Shown here: positions 27,107 to 37,457 of the stretch, in pieces
Position numbering within the stretch: the stretch's first letter is position 1
Layout of the letters: each line of letters starts with the position of its first letter
NCBI RefSeq assembly: GCF_030704685.1
Contig: NZ_JAUZDX010000001.1
Location: forward strand, 124,001-188,000
Direction of reading: 5' to 3'
Length of the DNA: 64,000 bases
Source: Acidovorax sp. A1169
GTDB taxonomy: Bacteria > Pseudomonadota > Gammaproteobacteria > Burkholderiales > Burkholderiaceae_C
Translations under genes and position numbers: made by a program
The notes under the pieces: model-generated
What the model saw: only the letters and a program-made list of their open reading frames with translations
Databases searched by the model: none
What the model was told of the DNA's origin: nothing

Positions 27107-28120
27107 ATGCAGAAATTTATCGCGGGTACTGCGCTGGCCCTGGCGGCCTGCGGCGCCATGGCCCAGGGCCAGGTCAACATCATCTGCTCCGTGCAGGCCG
27201 AGTGGTGCAACCTGATGTCCACCGTGTACGCCAAGACCACGGGCACCAAGGTCAACATGACGGCCAAGGGCTCCGGCGAGGCGCTCGCCCAGCTCAATGC
27301 CGAGAAGGCCAACCCCAAGACCGACATCTGGTTCGGCGGCACGGGCGACCCGCACCTGCAGGCGGCCGAGCAGGGCCTGACGCTCGAGTACAAGTCGCAG
27401 CAGCTCACGCAGCTGTACCCCTGGGCACAGAAGCAGGCCGCAGACTCCAAATACCGCACGGTGGGCGTGTACCTGGGCCCGCTGGGCTTTGGCTACAACA
27501 AGGAGCTGCTGGCCAAGCGCAAGCTCAACCCACCCCAGTCCTGGGCCGACCTGCTCAAGCCCGAGTTCAAGGGCGAGGTGCAGATGGCCAACCCCGCCTC
27601 CAGCGGCACGGCCTACAGCATGATCGCCACGCTGGTGCAGATCATGGGCGAGGAAAAGGCCTTCGACTACCTCAAGGCACTGCACCCCAACATCAGCGCC
27701 TACACCCGCTCCGGCACGGCCCCGGTAAAGGCCGCCGCGCGCGGCGAGACCACGGTGTCCATCAGCTTCGTGCACGACGTGACCACCGAAGCCGTCAACG
27801 GCTTCCCCGTGGGCTCGGTCACGCCCTCCGAGGGCACGGGCGCCGAAGTGGGCTCCATGAGCATCGTCAAGAACGGCCCCAACACCGAGGCGGCCAAGAA
27901 GTTCTATGAATGGGCGCTCACACCCGGAGGCCAGCAGTTCGGCCTGGCGGCCAAGCAGTTCCAGTTGCCCAGCAACACGCTGGTGCCCAAGGATCCGCGC
28001 ATGACGGACCCCTTGAAGATCAAGCTCATCAACTACGACTATGCCAAGTACGGCGCCAGCACCGAGCGCCGCCGCCTGATCGCCCGCTGGGAAAAAGACG
28101 TCCAGAACGCCGGGCGCTGA
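27107..28120 (+). CDS. afuA: ABC transporter substrate-binding protein, AfuA-like
   Basis: A 337-residue periplasmic binding protein with a signal peptide ending AMAQ (about residue 19). Segments KTDIWFGGTGDPHLQAAEQG, PASSGTAYSMIATLVQIMGEEKAFDYL and KLINYDYAKYGASTERRRLI place it in the AfuA branch of the ferric-type binding fold. Automatic annotation would call it iron(III)-binding. AfuA of Actinobacillus is reported to bind hexose and heptose phosphates, and here the operon ends with transaldolase and faces HexR, so sugar phosphate is the better guess. The stop overlaps the permease start. Confidence 0.85.
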   Translation: MQKFIAGTALALAACGAMAQGQVNIICSVQAEWCNLMSTVYAKTTGTKVNMTAKGSGEALAQLNAEKANPKTDIWFGGTGDPHLQAAEQGLTLEYKSQQLTQLYPWAQKQAADSKYRTVGVYLGPLGFGYNKELLAKRKLNPPQSWADLLKPEFKGEVQMANPASSGTAYSMIATLVQIMGEEKAFDYLKALHPNISAYTRSGTAPVKAAARGETTVSISFVHDVTTEAVNGFPVGSVTPSEGTGAEVGSMSIVKNGPNTEAAKKFYEWALTPGGQQFGLAAKQFQLPSNTLVPKDPRMTDPLKIKLINYDYAKYGASTERRRLIARWEKDVQNAGR

Positions 28121-30354
28121 TGTCGGCGCACGCTTTGCAGTCACCGCCGGCCGGCAGGCCTGCGGTCAACCAGCCTGTGTGGGTGTGGCTGGCCCTCGGC
28201 CTCGCGGGCTATGTGGCGCTGCCCTGGTATGCCCAGCAGGACGCCAATGGCCTCACCGTGCTGGGCCAGGTCTTCAGCCAGGCGCAGACGGGCAGCGGCC
28301 TCATGCAGGCCGCTGCCTTCGGGCGGCCCTGGCTCTGGCTGGCGCTGCTGGGGCTGGTGATCGCCGGCTTCGGCGCATTGCTGCCCGCCGGGCGCAGGCA
28401 GGGCGGTTTCCTGGTGCTGGGTGGCGGCCTGGGCCTCGTGTCCCTGCTGGTCAGCGGCTTTGCCATCGGCGCACGCGGCTGGGCTTTCGATTGGCTCAAT
28501 GCCAGCTTCGGCGAACTCACCATGCGCCAGCCCGGCGTGGGCTGGGGCGGCTTCGTGGTGCTTACGGCCCTGCTGGTGCTGGCAGCGTTCGGCGTGGCGC
28601 GGCGCGGCTACTTCAAGGGCGACCTGTTCGTGGCAGCGGCTGTGCTCGGCATGGGCAGCCTGCTGGCACTGTTCATCGTGTTTCCGGTGCTCAAGGCACT
28701 CAGTGGTGCCTTCTTCCTCGAGGATGGTCCGTTCTCGCTGGCCGTGCTGTGGGAGCGCGTGGCGCACGAGCGCAACTTCGGCCTCGCGTGCCTGGCCGGC
28801 GGGCAGCGCTGCGGCGTGGCCTGGAACACGCTGTTCCTGGGCCTCATGACGGCGGCCAGCACCACGCTGCTCGGTACCTTCATGGCGCTGATGGCCGAGC
28901 GCGCCTCGCGCCGCTATGCACGGCCACTGAACATCGTGGCGCTGTTGCCCATCATCACGCCGCCCTTCGTCGTGGGGCTGGGGCTGATCCTGCTGTTCGG
29001 CCGCGCGGGCGTGTTCAACCAGTTCCTGGAATACGCCTTCGGCATCACGCCTTCGCGCTGGTTCTATGGCTGGCTCGGCGTGTGGGTGGCGCAGACCTTC
29101 GCCTTCACCCCCATCGCCTTCATGATCATGCGCGGCGTGGTGCAGGGCGTTGCGCCCAGCCTCGAAGAGGCGGCGCAGACCCTGCGCGCCAGCCCGCACC
29201 AGACCTTCATGACGGTGACCTTGCCGCTGCTCAAGCCCGGGCTGGCCAACGCCTTCCTGGTGGGCTTCATCGAGAGCATGGCCGACTTCGGCAACCCCAT
29301 CGTCGTGGGCGGGCAGTTCTCGGTGCTGTCCACCGAGATCTTCTTTGCCATCGTCGGGGCGCAGTACGACCAGGGGCGCGCGGCCTCGCTGGCGTGGATC
29401 CTCACGCTGTTCGCGCTGGCGGTGTTCGCCATCCAGCGCGCGCTGCTCGGACGGCAGAACTTCACCACGGTTTCGGGCAAGGGCGATGCAGGCATTGCCA
29501 TGCCGCTGCCCACCGGCGTGCGCCGCGTGGTGCATTCGGTGGCGCTGCCGTGGATGGCCTTCACCCTCATCGTCTACCTGTTCGCGCTGGCTGGCGGCTT
29601 CGTGCAGACCTGGGGCCGCGACTACACCATCACGCTGAACCACTTCCGCACCGCGTTCAATGTGGAGTGGGGCGAGTTCGGCATGGTCTGGGCCGGCACG
29701 GCCTGGAACTCGTTCTTCACCACCATCAAGCTGGCCGCGCTGTCGGCGCCGCTCACGGCCACGCTGGGCATCGGCATCGCCTGGCTGCTGGCGCGCACCG
29801 AGTTCCGGGGGCAGGGGCTGTTCGAGTTCTCGGCGCTGCTGGCCTTTGCCATCCCCGGCACCGTGCTGGGCGTGAGCTACATCCTGGCCTTCAACGTGCC
29901 GCCATTCGAGCTCACGGGCACGGCGCTGATCATCGTGCTGTGCTTCATGTTCCGCAACCTGCCGGTGGGGGTGCGCGCCGGCACAGCCGCATTCAAGCAG
30001 CTCGACCGCTCGCTCGACGAAGCCTCGCTGATGCTGCGCGCCGGCAGTGTGCAGACCCTGCGCCACGTGGTGCTGCCGCTGCTCAAGCCGGCCCTGGTGG
30101 CCGCGCTGGTCTACAGCTTCGTGCGCGCCATCACCACCGTGAGCGCGGTGATCTTCCTGGTCACGGCCGAGAACGAGCTGGCCACCACCTACATCATCGG
30201 CCGCGTGGGCAACGGTGACTATGGCGTGGCCCTGGCCTATTGCACGGTGCTCATCGTGCTGATGTCGCTGGCCATTGCCCTCATCCAGTGGCTGGTGGGC
30301 GAGCGCAAGCTGGGCCGGCGATCCGGCGCGGCCGCCATGCCCGCCCCCCACTGA
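28120..30354 (+). CDS. afuB: Fused two-domain ABC transporter permease, AfuB-like
   Basis: A 744-residue inner-membrane protein in which two permease domains are joined in one chain. Each half carries an ATPase-coupling loop: SLEEAAQTLRASPHQTFMTV near residue 347 and SLDEASLMLRAGSVQTLRHV near residue 630. About twelve membrane helices are predicted, with extra ones in the first 200 residues. This fused layout is typical of the Fe3+/AfuB permease group. The ATG at 28120 overlaps the afuA stop (TGATG). Confidence 0.9.
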   Translation: MSAHALQSPPAGRPAVNQPVWVWLALGLAGYVALPWYAQQDANGLTVLGQVFSQAQTGSGLMQAAAFGRPWLWLALLGLVIAGFGALLPAGRRQGGFLVLGGGLGLVSLLVSGFAIGARGWAFDWLNASFGELTMRQPGVGWGGFVVLTALLVLAAFGVARRGYFKGDLFVAAAVLGMGSLLALFIVFPVLKALSGAFFLEDGPFSLAVLWERVAHERNFGLACLAGGQRCGVAWNTLFLGLMTAASTTLLGTFMALMAERASRRYARPLNIVALLPIITPPFVVGLGLILLFGRAGVFNQFLEYAFGITPSRWFYGWLGVWVAQTFAFTPIAFMIMRGVVQGVAPSLEEAAQTLRASPHQTFMTVTLPLLKPGLANAFLVGFIESMADFGNPIVVGGQFSVLSTEIFFAIVGAQYDQGRAASLAWILTLFALAVFAIQRALLGRQNFTTVSGKGDAGIAMPLPTGVRRVVHSVALPWMAFTLIVYLFALAGGFVQTWGRDYTITLNHFRTAFNVEWGEFGMVWAGTAWNSFFTTIKLAALSAPLTATLGIGIAWLLARTEFRGQGLFEFSALLAFAIPGTVLGVSYILAFNVPPFELTGTALIIVLCFMFRNLPVGVRAGTAAFKQLDRSLDEASLMLRAGSVQTLRHVVLPLLKPALVAALVYSFVRAITTVSAVIFLVTAENELATTYIIGRVGNGDYGVALAYCTVLIVLMSLAIALIQWLVGERKLGRRSGAAAMPAPH

Positions 30355-30385
30355 ACACACGCTGAATGCGGAGAGAAACGACACC

Positions 30386-31450
<1,065 letters not shown>

Positions 31451-31475
31451 CACGGCGATACGGAATAATGGGGGC

Positions 31476-32423
31476 ATGAACCAACTCGACGCCCTCAAAC
31501 AGTTCACCACCGTGGTTGCCGACACTGGCGACTTCAAGCAACTGGCCCAGTTCCAGCCCCAGGATGCGACGACCAACCCGTCGTTGATCCTCAAGGCCGT
31601 GCAAAAGCCCGAGTACGCCCCCCTGCTCACCGACACGGTGAACCAGTTCCGTGGCCGCCCCATGGATGAGATCATCGACCGCCTGATCGTGCGCTTCGGC
31701 CGCGAGATCCTGGCCACGATCCCCGGCCGGGTCTCCACCGAAGTGGATGCACGCCTGAGCTTCGACACAGAGGCCACCATCACCCGCGGCGAGCGCATCA
31801 TCGAGCTGTACCAGGCCGAGGGCATCTCCATCGACCGCGTGCTGATCAAGGTCGCTGCCACCTGGGAGGGTATCCAGGCCGCCGAGAAGCTTGAACAGCG
31901 CGGCATCCACACCAACCTCACCCTGCTGTTCTCGTTCTGCCAGGCCGTGGCCTGCGGCCAGGCCAAGGTGCAGCTGATCTCCCCCTTCGTGGGCCGCATC
32001 TACGATTGGTACAAGAAGCAGGCCGGCGCCCAGTGGGACGAAGCCGCGCGCTCGGGCGCCAACGACCCCGGCGTGCAGTCCGTCGCGCAAATCTACCACC
32101 ACTACAAGCACTTTGGCATTGCCACCGAAGTCATGGGTGCGAGCTTTCGCAACACCGGCCAGATCACCGCACTGGCCGGCTGCGACCTGCTCACCATCGC
32201 CCCCGACCTGCTGGCCCAACTGGCCGCCAGCGATGCGCCTCTGGCCCCCGCGCTCGATGCCGCAGCCGCCAAGGCGATGGACCTGCCGGCGGTGAACTAC
32301 GATGAGGCGGGTTTCCGCTTCGCGCTCAACGAAGACGCCATGGCCACCGAGAAGCTGGCAGAAGGCATTCGCGGGTTTGCCGTGGATGCGATCAAGCTCG
32401 AGAAGCTGATCCTGTCGGCTTGA
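31476..32423 (+). CDS. tal: Transaldolase
   Basis: A 315-residue cytoplasmic enzyme of the non-oxidative pentose-phosphate pathway that moves a dihydroxyacetone unit between sedoheptulose 7-phosphate and glyceraldehyde 3-phosphate. The Schiff-base lysine is Lys125 in [35 protein letters not shown] and [13 protein letters not shown] are standard TalB-type motifs, and the length fits. It directly follows the AfuABC transporter genes, which links uptake to this metabolic step. Confidence 0.96.
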   Translation: MNQLDALKQFTTVVADTGDFKQLAQFQPQDATTNPSLILKAVQKPEYAPLLTDTVNQFRGRPMDEIIDRLIVRFGREILATIPGRVSTEVDARLSFDTEATITRGERIIELYQAEGISIDRVLIKVAATWEGIQAAEKLEQRGIHTNLTLLFSFCQAVACGQAKVQLISPFVGRIYDWYKKQAGAQWDEAARSGANDPGVQSVAQIYHHYKHFGIATEVMGASFRNTGQITALAGCDLLTIAPDLLAQLAASDAPLAPALDAAAAKAMDLPAVNYDEAGFRFALNEDAMATEKLAEGIRGFAVDAIKLEKLILSA

Positions 32424-32447
32424 TTCCGGGTCGCGCCGCTGCTGAGG

Positions 32448-33866
32448 TCAGGAGCGCGGTGCCGCCGCGCTGAGCGGCACCTTCAGGCCCACGCGCAGGC
32501 CGTGCGGCAGCACCGGGTCGACGAAGGTCTGGCCGGCGTGCTGCAGCGCGATCTCCTCCACGATGGACAGGCCCAGGCCGCAGCCGCCGGGTTTGTCCGA
32601 TCCGCGCCAGAAGCGCGCGAACATGTCGCGCAGGTGGGCAGGCTCCATGCCGGGTCCGTCATCCTCTACCGCCAGAGTGGCCATGCCCGCACCCGCAATG
32701 TCCACCCGCACCGTCACGGTGGCGCCGTGGCCTGCGTAGTGCAGGGCGTTGTCGATCAGGTTGTTCAGGGCCTCGCGCAGCAGCAGCGGGTGTCCTTGCA
32801 CGGCCAGTTGTTCCTCGCCCTCGTAGCCCAGGTCCACGCCGCTGGCCACGGCGCGCGCGGCCCAGTCGCGGGCCACCTCTCGCGCCAGGGCCGGCAGGTC
32901 CAGCGTCTGCATGGCCACACTGCTTTCCGAGCGTGCCAGCTGCAGCAACTGGTGCACCAGGTGGGCACTGCGCCGCGCAGCCGACAGCACCTTGTGCAGG
33001 CGCTCCTGCACGGCTGGCTCGCGGCTCTCGTGCAGCGCCAGCTCGGTCTGGCCGATCAGGCCGGCCAGGGGCGTGCGCAGCTGGTGGGCCGCGTCGTTGA
33101 GAAAGCGCTTTTCCTTTTGCTGGCCGCGCGCCACGGTCTCCAGCAGGCCGTTGATGGTGCTGGCCAGCGAATGCACTTCCTGCGGGGCCGAGGTGAGCTC
33201 GATGGGCGGTAGCGGGTCGGCCGTGTTGTGTTTGCGCGCGCCGGCCTTCTCGATCTGCGCCTCCAGGCGCTTCAAAGGCTGCAGGCCGCGCAGCACGCCG
33301 GCATACACCACGGCGCTGAGCGCCAGACCCATCAGGCCCATGGGCAGCAGCATCTGTTCGAGCAGTTCCTGTGCGATGCGCTCGCGCACCGTGAGGCTTT
33401 GCGCCACCTGCACGCGCAGGCGCTGGCGTGTCTGTGGCGTGCCGTAGTCCACGTCGAGCAGGGCCACGCGCACCGGGCGGTCGTCCACCCGCGCCTGGTA
33501 CAGAAAGGGCTCGCCCACGTCCACGTTCACCGGCGGGGGCGGGGGCAACTGGGCATTGCCCAGCAGGAAGCGACCGGGCGGCGAAGACACCATGTAGGTG
33601 ATGCGGTCGGCCGGGTCCTGCTCCAGGATGTCCTGCGCGGCCTTCGGGAAATCGACCAGCAGGCCGTCGCCGATGGGCTTGATCTGCCGCGCCAGTGCGC
33701 GCACCGACTGGGTCAACGTCTGGTCGATCCCTTTCTCGCCGTTCTGCAGCGCGATGCGCCAGGCCAGGAAGCCGCCCGAGAGCCACAGCACGAGCTGCGG
33801 CAACAGCAGCCACAGCAGCAGCTTGCGTTGCAGGGAGACGCCGGGAATCGGGCGCATCAAGGTCAT
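32448..33866 (-). CDS. Sensor histidine kinase (TctE-like)
   Basis: A 472-residue membrane kinase. The first helix is at about residues 15-38 and the second at about 171-192, enclosing a periplasmic sensor of about 130 residues with a PPPPP run. HAMP-like sequence leads to the H-box DAAHQLRTPLAG with His261. Then come NNLIDNALHYAGHG and the ATP-binding DDGPGM and GLGLSIV motifs. It resembles TctE and the glucose-responsive GltS/GtrS kinases. It is paired with the regulator gene 31 bp upstream and sits between tal and the glucose transporter, so a glucose-related signal is likely but not shown. Confidence 0.9.
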   Translation of the reverse strand: MTLMRPIPGVSLQRKLLLWLLLPQLVLWLSGGFLAWRIALQNGEKGIDQTLTQSVRALARQIKPIGDGLLVDFPKAAQDILEQDPADRITYMVSSPPGRFLLGNAQLPPPPPVNVDVGEPFLYQARVDDRPVRVALLDVDYGTPQTRQRLRVQVAQSLTVRERIAQELLEQMLLPMGLMGLALSAVVYAGVLRGLQPLKRLEAQIEKAGARKHNTADPLPPIELTSAPQEVHSLASTINGLLETVARGQQKEKRFLNDAAHQLRTPLAGLIGQTELALHESREPAVQERLHKVLSAARRSAHLVHQLLQLARSESSVAMQTLDLPALAREVARDWAARAVASGVDLGYEGEEQLAVQGHPLLLREALNNLIDNALHYAGHGATVTVRVDIAGAGMATLAVEDDGPGMEPAHLRDMFARFWRGSDKPGGCGLGLSIVEEIALQHAGQTFVDPVLPHGLRVGLKVPLSAAAPRS

Positions 33867-33897
33867 TCGGGGGCGGGAAGGAGCGCGGCGGTCGCGT

Positions 33898-34626
33898 TCA
33901 TTCCGCAGGCTTGGCCAGCATGTAGCCCAGCCCGCGGATGTTGCGGATCACCAGGTTCGATGCGTCGAGTTTTCTGCGCAGTCGGTGCACATACACCTCC
34001 AGCGCATTCGAGTTGAGCGGGGCTGCTGCGGCCTGCCCGGGCTCGGGCGGGCCCGCGCGCCAGGCGGCGAGCACATCGTCGCGCGTGACCACTTCGCCAC
34101 AGCGGTTCACCAGCAGTTCCAGCAACTCCCATTCGCGCTGCGTGAGCTCCAGCGGCTCGCCGCCGAGCACCGCGCTGCGGTTGCCATGGTCGATCTGCAG
34201 GCTGCCGATGGCGGTGCTGGGCCCCCCGGAGGCGCTGCTGGCCTGTGTGAATGCGGGCTGCCGCGCGCGGCGCAGCATGGCCTGCAGGCGGGCCTGCAGC
34301 TCCTGCATGTTGAAGGGCTTGGTGATGTAGTCGTCGGCCCCGGCGTTCAGGCCGTGGATGCGGTCGTCGATGCCGTCGCGTGCGGTCAGAATCAGCACCG
34401 GCAGGCCGGCAATGTGGGTGCGCGCCCAGGTCAGCAGCTCCATGCCGTCCGCACCGCCCGGCAGACCCAGGTCGAGGATGATGCCGTCCACCGCCTGGCC
34501 CTGCAGCAAGGTGGTGGCCTCGGCCACACTGGAGGCGGTGTACACGCTGAACTCCAGTTGCTGGAGTTGGCCCGTCAGTGCGTCAAGCAGCAGTGCATCG
34601 TCTTCGACTATCAGGATGGTGGGCAT
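33898..34626 (-). CDS. OmpR/TctD-type response regulator
   Basis: A 242-residue regulator. The receiver domain has the acidic pair at residues 8-10 (VEDD), the phosphate-accepting Asp52 in ILDLGLPG and Lys103 in ITKPFN. The winged-helix domain contains LTQREWELLELLVNRCGEVV and NALEVYVHRLRRKLDASNLVIRNIRGLGYML. It is divergent from the glucose transporter gene gtsA and is its likely activator, as GltR is in Pseudomonas. Confidence 0.92.
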   Translation of the reverse strand: MPTILIVEDDALLLDALTGQLQQLEFSVYTASSVAEATTLLQGQAVDGIILDLGLPGGADGMELLTWARTHIAGLPVLILTARDGIDDRIHGLNAGADDYITKPFNMQELQARLQAMLRRARQPAFTQASSASGGPSTAIGSLQIDHGNRSAVLGGEPLELTQREWELLELLVNRCGEVVTRDDVLAAWRAGPPEPGQAAAAPLNSNALEVYVHRLRRKLDASNLVIRNIRGLGYMLAKPAE

Positions 34627-34711
34627 GGATAGAGGATAACAAAGGGTTTTGCGGCGAGCCTGTCGCAGGAGTGCACAGCAGGGAAAGCACCGAGACGCAG
34701 GAAAACAGGGT

Positions 34712-34726
34712 GGTAATTCGATAACA
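34712..34726. promoter_or_regulatory. Weak HexR-like site upstream of gtsA (1)
   Basis: GGTAA-TTCGA-TAACA matches the pattern of the pgi, edd and zwf sites (GGTAA/TGTAA, five bases, TTACA/TTAC) with one mismatch in the right half. Confidence 0.4.
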
Positions 34727-34788
34727 GCCAAATTCCATTGGCACGTAACCCACACCCTCGGGAAAGCCCTGATATGTTCATTAATTAT

Positions 34789-34803
34789 TGTAATTAAAGT
34801 ACC
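34789..34803. promoter_or_regulatory. Weak HexR-like site upstream of gtsA (2)
   Basis: TGTAATTAAAGTACC differs at three positions from the published gamma-proteobacterial HexR consensus TGTAATTAAATTACA. It lies 67 bp before the gtsA start in an AT-rich patch. Confidence 0.45.
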
Positions 34804-34870
34804 GACTGCGCTGAACGCCACCGGTAAGCTGGCGCACAAAACGGATTCACACAAACGAGGAGACAAGGGT

Positions 34871-36121
34871 ATGTGGAAGTTGACAAAAGTCGCCGCCGTC
34901 GCGGCGGTCCTGGCGGCATCGGCGTCCGCCGGTGCCGGGGAAGTGGAGGTCCTGCACTACTGGACTTCTGGCGGAGAAGCCAAGTCGGTGGCCGAACTCA
35001 AGAAGATCATGCAGGGCAAGGGCCACACCTGGCGTGACTTCGCCGTGGCCGGCGGCGGTGGCGACAGCGCCATGACCGTGCTCAAGAGCCGCGTGATCTC
35101 GGGCAACCCGCCGTCCGCAGCCCAGACCAAGGGCCCGGCGATCCAGGAATGGGCGTCCGAAGGTGTGCTGGCCAACATGGACGCACTGGCCAAGGCCGAG
35201 AAGTGGGACGACCTGCTGCCCAAGGTGGTCGCCGACATCATGAAGTACAAGGGCGCCTACGTGGCGGCCCCGGTCAACGTGCACCGCGTCAACTGGATGT
35301 GGGGCAGCTCCGAGGCCCTGAAGAAGGCCGGCGTTGCCGCCATGCCCAAGACCTGGGACGAGTTCTTTGCTGCGGCCGACAAGCTCAAGGCCGCAGGCCT
35401 GGTGCCCGTGGCCCACGGTGGCCAGAACTGGCAGGATTTCACCACCTTCGAATCCGTGGTGCTCGGAGTCGGCGGTCCCAAGTTCTACCAGGACGCCCTG
35501 GTCAAGCTCGATGACAAGGCCCTCAACAGCGACACCATGAAGAAGTCGCTGGAGACCTTCCGCCGCATCAAGTCGTACACCGACCCGGGCGCTCCCGGCC
35601 GCGACTGGAACCTGGCCACGGCCATGCTGATCCAGGGCAAGGCGGGCTTTCAGCTGATGGGCGACTGGGCCAAGGGCGAGTTCCTGGCGGCCAACAAGGT
35701 GCCGGGCAAGGACTTCATGTGCGCCGCAGCACCGGGCACTACCACGTCGTACACCTTCAACGTGGACTCGTTCATCCTGTTCAAGCTCAAGGATGCTTCC
35801 GCCCAGAAGGCGCAAAGCGACCTGGCCAGCTCCATCATGAGCCCCGAGTTCCAGGAGGTGTTCAACCTCAACAAGGGTTCCATCCCGGTGCGCGCCGGCC
35901 AGAAGATGGACAAATTCGACGACTGCGCCAAGGCCTCCGCCAAGGACTTCGCCGACACCGCCAAGAGCGGCAGCCTGCTGCCCAGCGTGGCCCACGGCAT
36001 GGCGATTGCGCCCGCCACGGAAGGCGCCATCAAGGACGCCGTCAGCCAGTTCTGGAATGACGACAAGGTGAGCGTCGCCGACGCCATGAAGAAGATCGCG
36101 ACCGCCGCGAAAACCAAGTAA
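34871..36121 (+). CDS. gtsA: Glucose/carbohydrate ABC transporter substrate-binding protein
   Basis: A 416-residue periplasmic binding protein of family 1. A signal peptide ends near residue 22 (SASAGAGE). Segments VEVLHYWTSGGEAKSVAELK, GNPPSAAQTKGPAIQEWA and VPVAHGGQNWQDFTTFE are typical of the Pseudomonas-type glucose-binding protein GtsA. It is the first gene of a cluster that continues with a sugar porin, two permeases, an ATPase and glucokinase. Confidence 0.92.
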   Translation: MWKLTKVAAVAAVLAASASAGAGEVEVLHYWTSGGEAKSVAELKKIMQGKGHTWRDFAVAGGGGDSAMTVLKSRVISGNPPSAAQTKGPAIQEWASEGVLANMDALAKAEKWDDLLPKVVADIMKYKGAYVAAPVNVHRVNWMWGSSEALKKAGVAAMPKTWDEFFAAADKLKAAGLVPVAHGGQNWQDFTTFESVVLGVGGPKFYQDALVKLDDKALNSDTMKKSLETFRRIKSYTDPGAPGRDWNLATAMLIQGKAGFQLMGDWAKGEFLAANKVPGKDFMCAAAPGTTTSYTFNVDSFILFKLKDASAQKAQSDLASSIMSPEFQEVFNLNKGSIPVRAGQKMDKFDDCAKASAKDFADTAKSGSLLPSVAHGMAIAPATEGAIKDAVSQFWNDDKVSVADAMKKIATAAKTK

Positions 36122-36143
36122 ACCACCACTGAGGGATCCCATC

Positions 36144-37331
36144 ATGATGAAAAGAAACCGCCTCACGGCGGTGGCTTTGGCCGCCGCATGCGCGATGAGT
36201 AGTGCCATGGCAATGGATGTTGCCGGCTTCGAGTTCAACGGTTACTCCCGGGGTGGCCCGGTGTTCAACCACTCCGACGGCGTCAAGGGCAACCTGGCCC
36301 TGGGCGGCGAGCTGCAGAAGTACCGCCTGGGCAACGAAGGCGACAACGGCATCGAAGTCAACTTCGCCCGCAGCTTCGAGGCTGGCGGCATCAAGTGGAA
36401 GTTGAACTACATGCCCGCCAAGTGGGGCAGTGGCGACATCAGCACCGAGCAGGCCTACGTGGAAATGAGCGGCTTTTCGTTCTCTCCCGAAGCCAAGTTC
36501 TGGGTCGGCCAGCGCCGCCTGCGTATCCAGGACGTGCACATCGTCGACTACTTCCTGCTGAACTACGGCGACAACGTCGGTGCCGGCATGACCGACATGC
36601 CGATTGGCGGCATGAAGCTCGGCGTGGGCCTGTTCAGCGGCGACAAGTTCGATGCCAACCTGCCCAACAACGTCAAGGCCCAGCGCCTGAACGTCGACCT
36701 GTCCGAGATCAACACCAACCCCAACGGCAAGCTGCGGGTACTGCTGACGGCGGTGGGCGGCAAGAACCAGGTCAACGGCGGCTCGGGTTCGGGCGTCTCG
36801 CTGATGCACACGCAAAAGGACTTCCTGCTGTCCGGCGTGAGTAATACCCTGTACCTGCAAGGTTCGCGCGGCCATGCCCGCATCGATGGCGAGTTCGAGG
36901 CCATCGACGGCACCCGTGCCGGCCGGCGCTCCACGCGCATCGCCGACTCCATCAACTGGCAAAGCGGCCCCTTCGGCGGCCAGGCGCTGATTGGTTACCA
37001 GACCAACAAGACCGACCTGACGAATGTGGAGACCAAGGACTTCTCGCTGGGCGGACGCGGCTCGTACGCCATCACGCAGAACTTCAAGGCCCTGGCCGAA
37101 GTGTCGACCACCACGCGCAAGGGGACCGGTCCCGATCAGCGCCTGAGCAAGGTGACGCTGGCTGGCGCTCTGGCCATGAACCAGGACTTCTGGTCGCGCC
37201 CCGAGCTGCGCCTGTACGTGACCAAGGCCAACTGGAACCAGGCCGCCGCCGTGGCGAATGCCGCGACCTTCGGTGCCAATGGCAAGACCTCGCGCACTCT
37301 GGTGGGTGTGCAGTATGAGATCTGGTGGTAA
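36144..37331 (+). CDS. LamB-like carbohydrate porin
   Basis: A 395-residue outer-membrane protein. The signal peptide ends SSAMAM (about residue 24), followed by FEFNGYSRGGPVF, which matches the LamB start FHGYARSG in style. GQRRLRIQDVHIVDYF corresponds to the LamB segment before the second extracellular loop. The chain ends in aromatic VQYEIWW, as in LamB. It lies 22 bp after gtsA and is followed by a strong terminator, so binding protein and porin can be made in excess of the permeases. It probably lets glucose or related sugars cross the outer membrane. Confidence 0.85.
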   Translation: MMKRNRLTAVALAAACAMSSAMAMDVAGFEFNGYSRGGPVFNHSDGVKGNLALGGELQKYRLGNEGDNGIEVNFARSFEAGGIKWKLNYMPAKWGSGDISTEQAYVEMSGFSFSPEAKFWVGQRRLRIQDVHIVDYFLLNYGDNVGAGMTDMPIGGMKLGVGLFSGDKFDANLPNNVKAQRLNVDLSEINTNPNGKLRVLLTAVGGKNQVNGGSGSGVSLMHTQKDFLLSGVSNTLYLQGSRGHARIDGEFEAIDGTRAGRRSTRIADSINWQSGPFGGQALIGYQTNKTDLTNVETKDFSLGGRGSYAITQNFKALAEVSTTTRKGTGPDQRLSKVTLAGALAMNQDFWSRPELRLYVTKANWNQAAAVANAATFGANGKTSRTLVGVQYEIWW

Positions 37332-37376
37332 GGAGGGAGAGTGAAAGCGAGTTAAGTCAGAGGTGACTTTGTTCTT

Positions 37377-37407
37377 GGGGGGCACTCCCTGTGTGCCCCC
37401 CTTTTTT
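37377..37407 (+). terminator. Strong intrinsic terminator inside the glucose transporter cluster
   Basis: GGGGGGCAC (37377-37385) pairs perfectly with GTGCCCCCC (37393-37401) across a 7-base loop, followed by six T. It separates gtsA and the porin from the permease genes. Confidence 0.9.
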
Positions 37408-37457
37408 CCTTGTTGTTTTTCCTGTTGACGTGTTGATGGTCGGCGTGGCCGTCGCCC

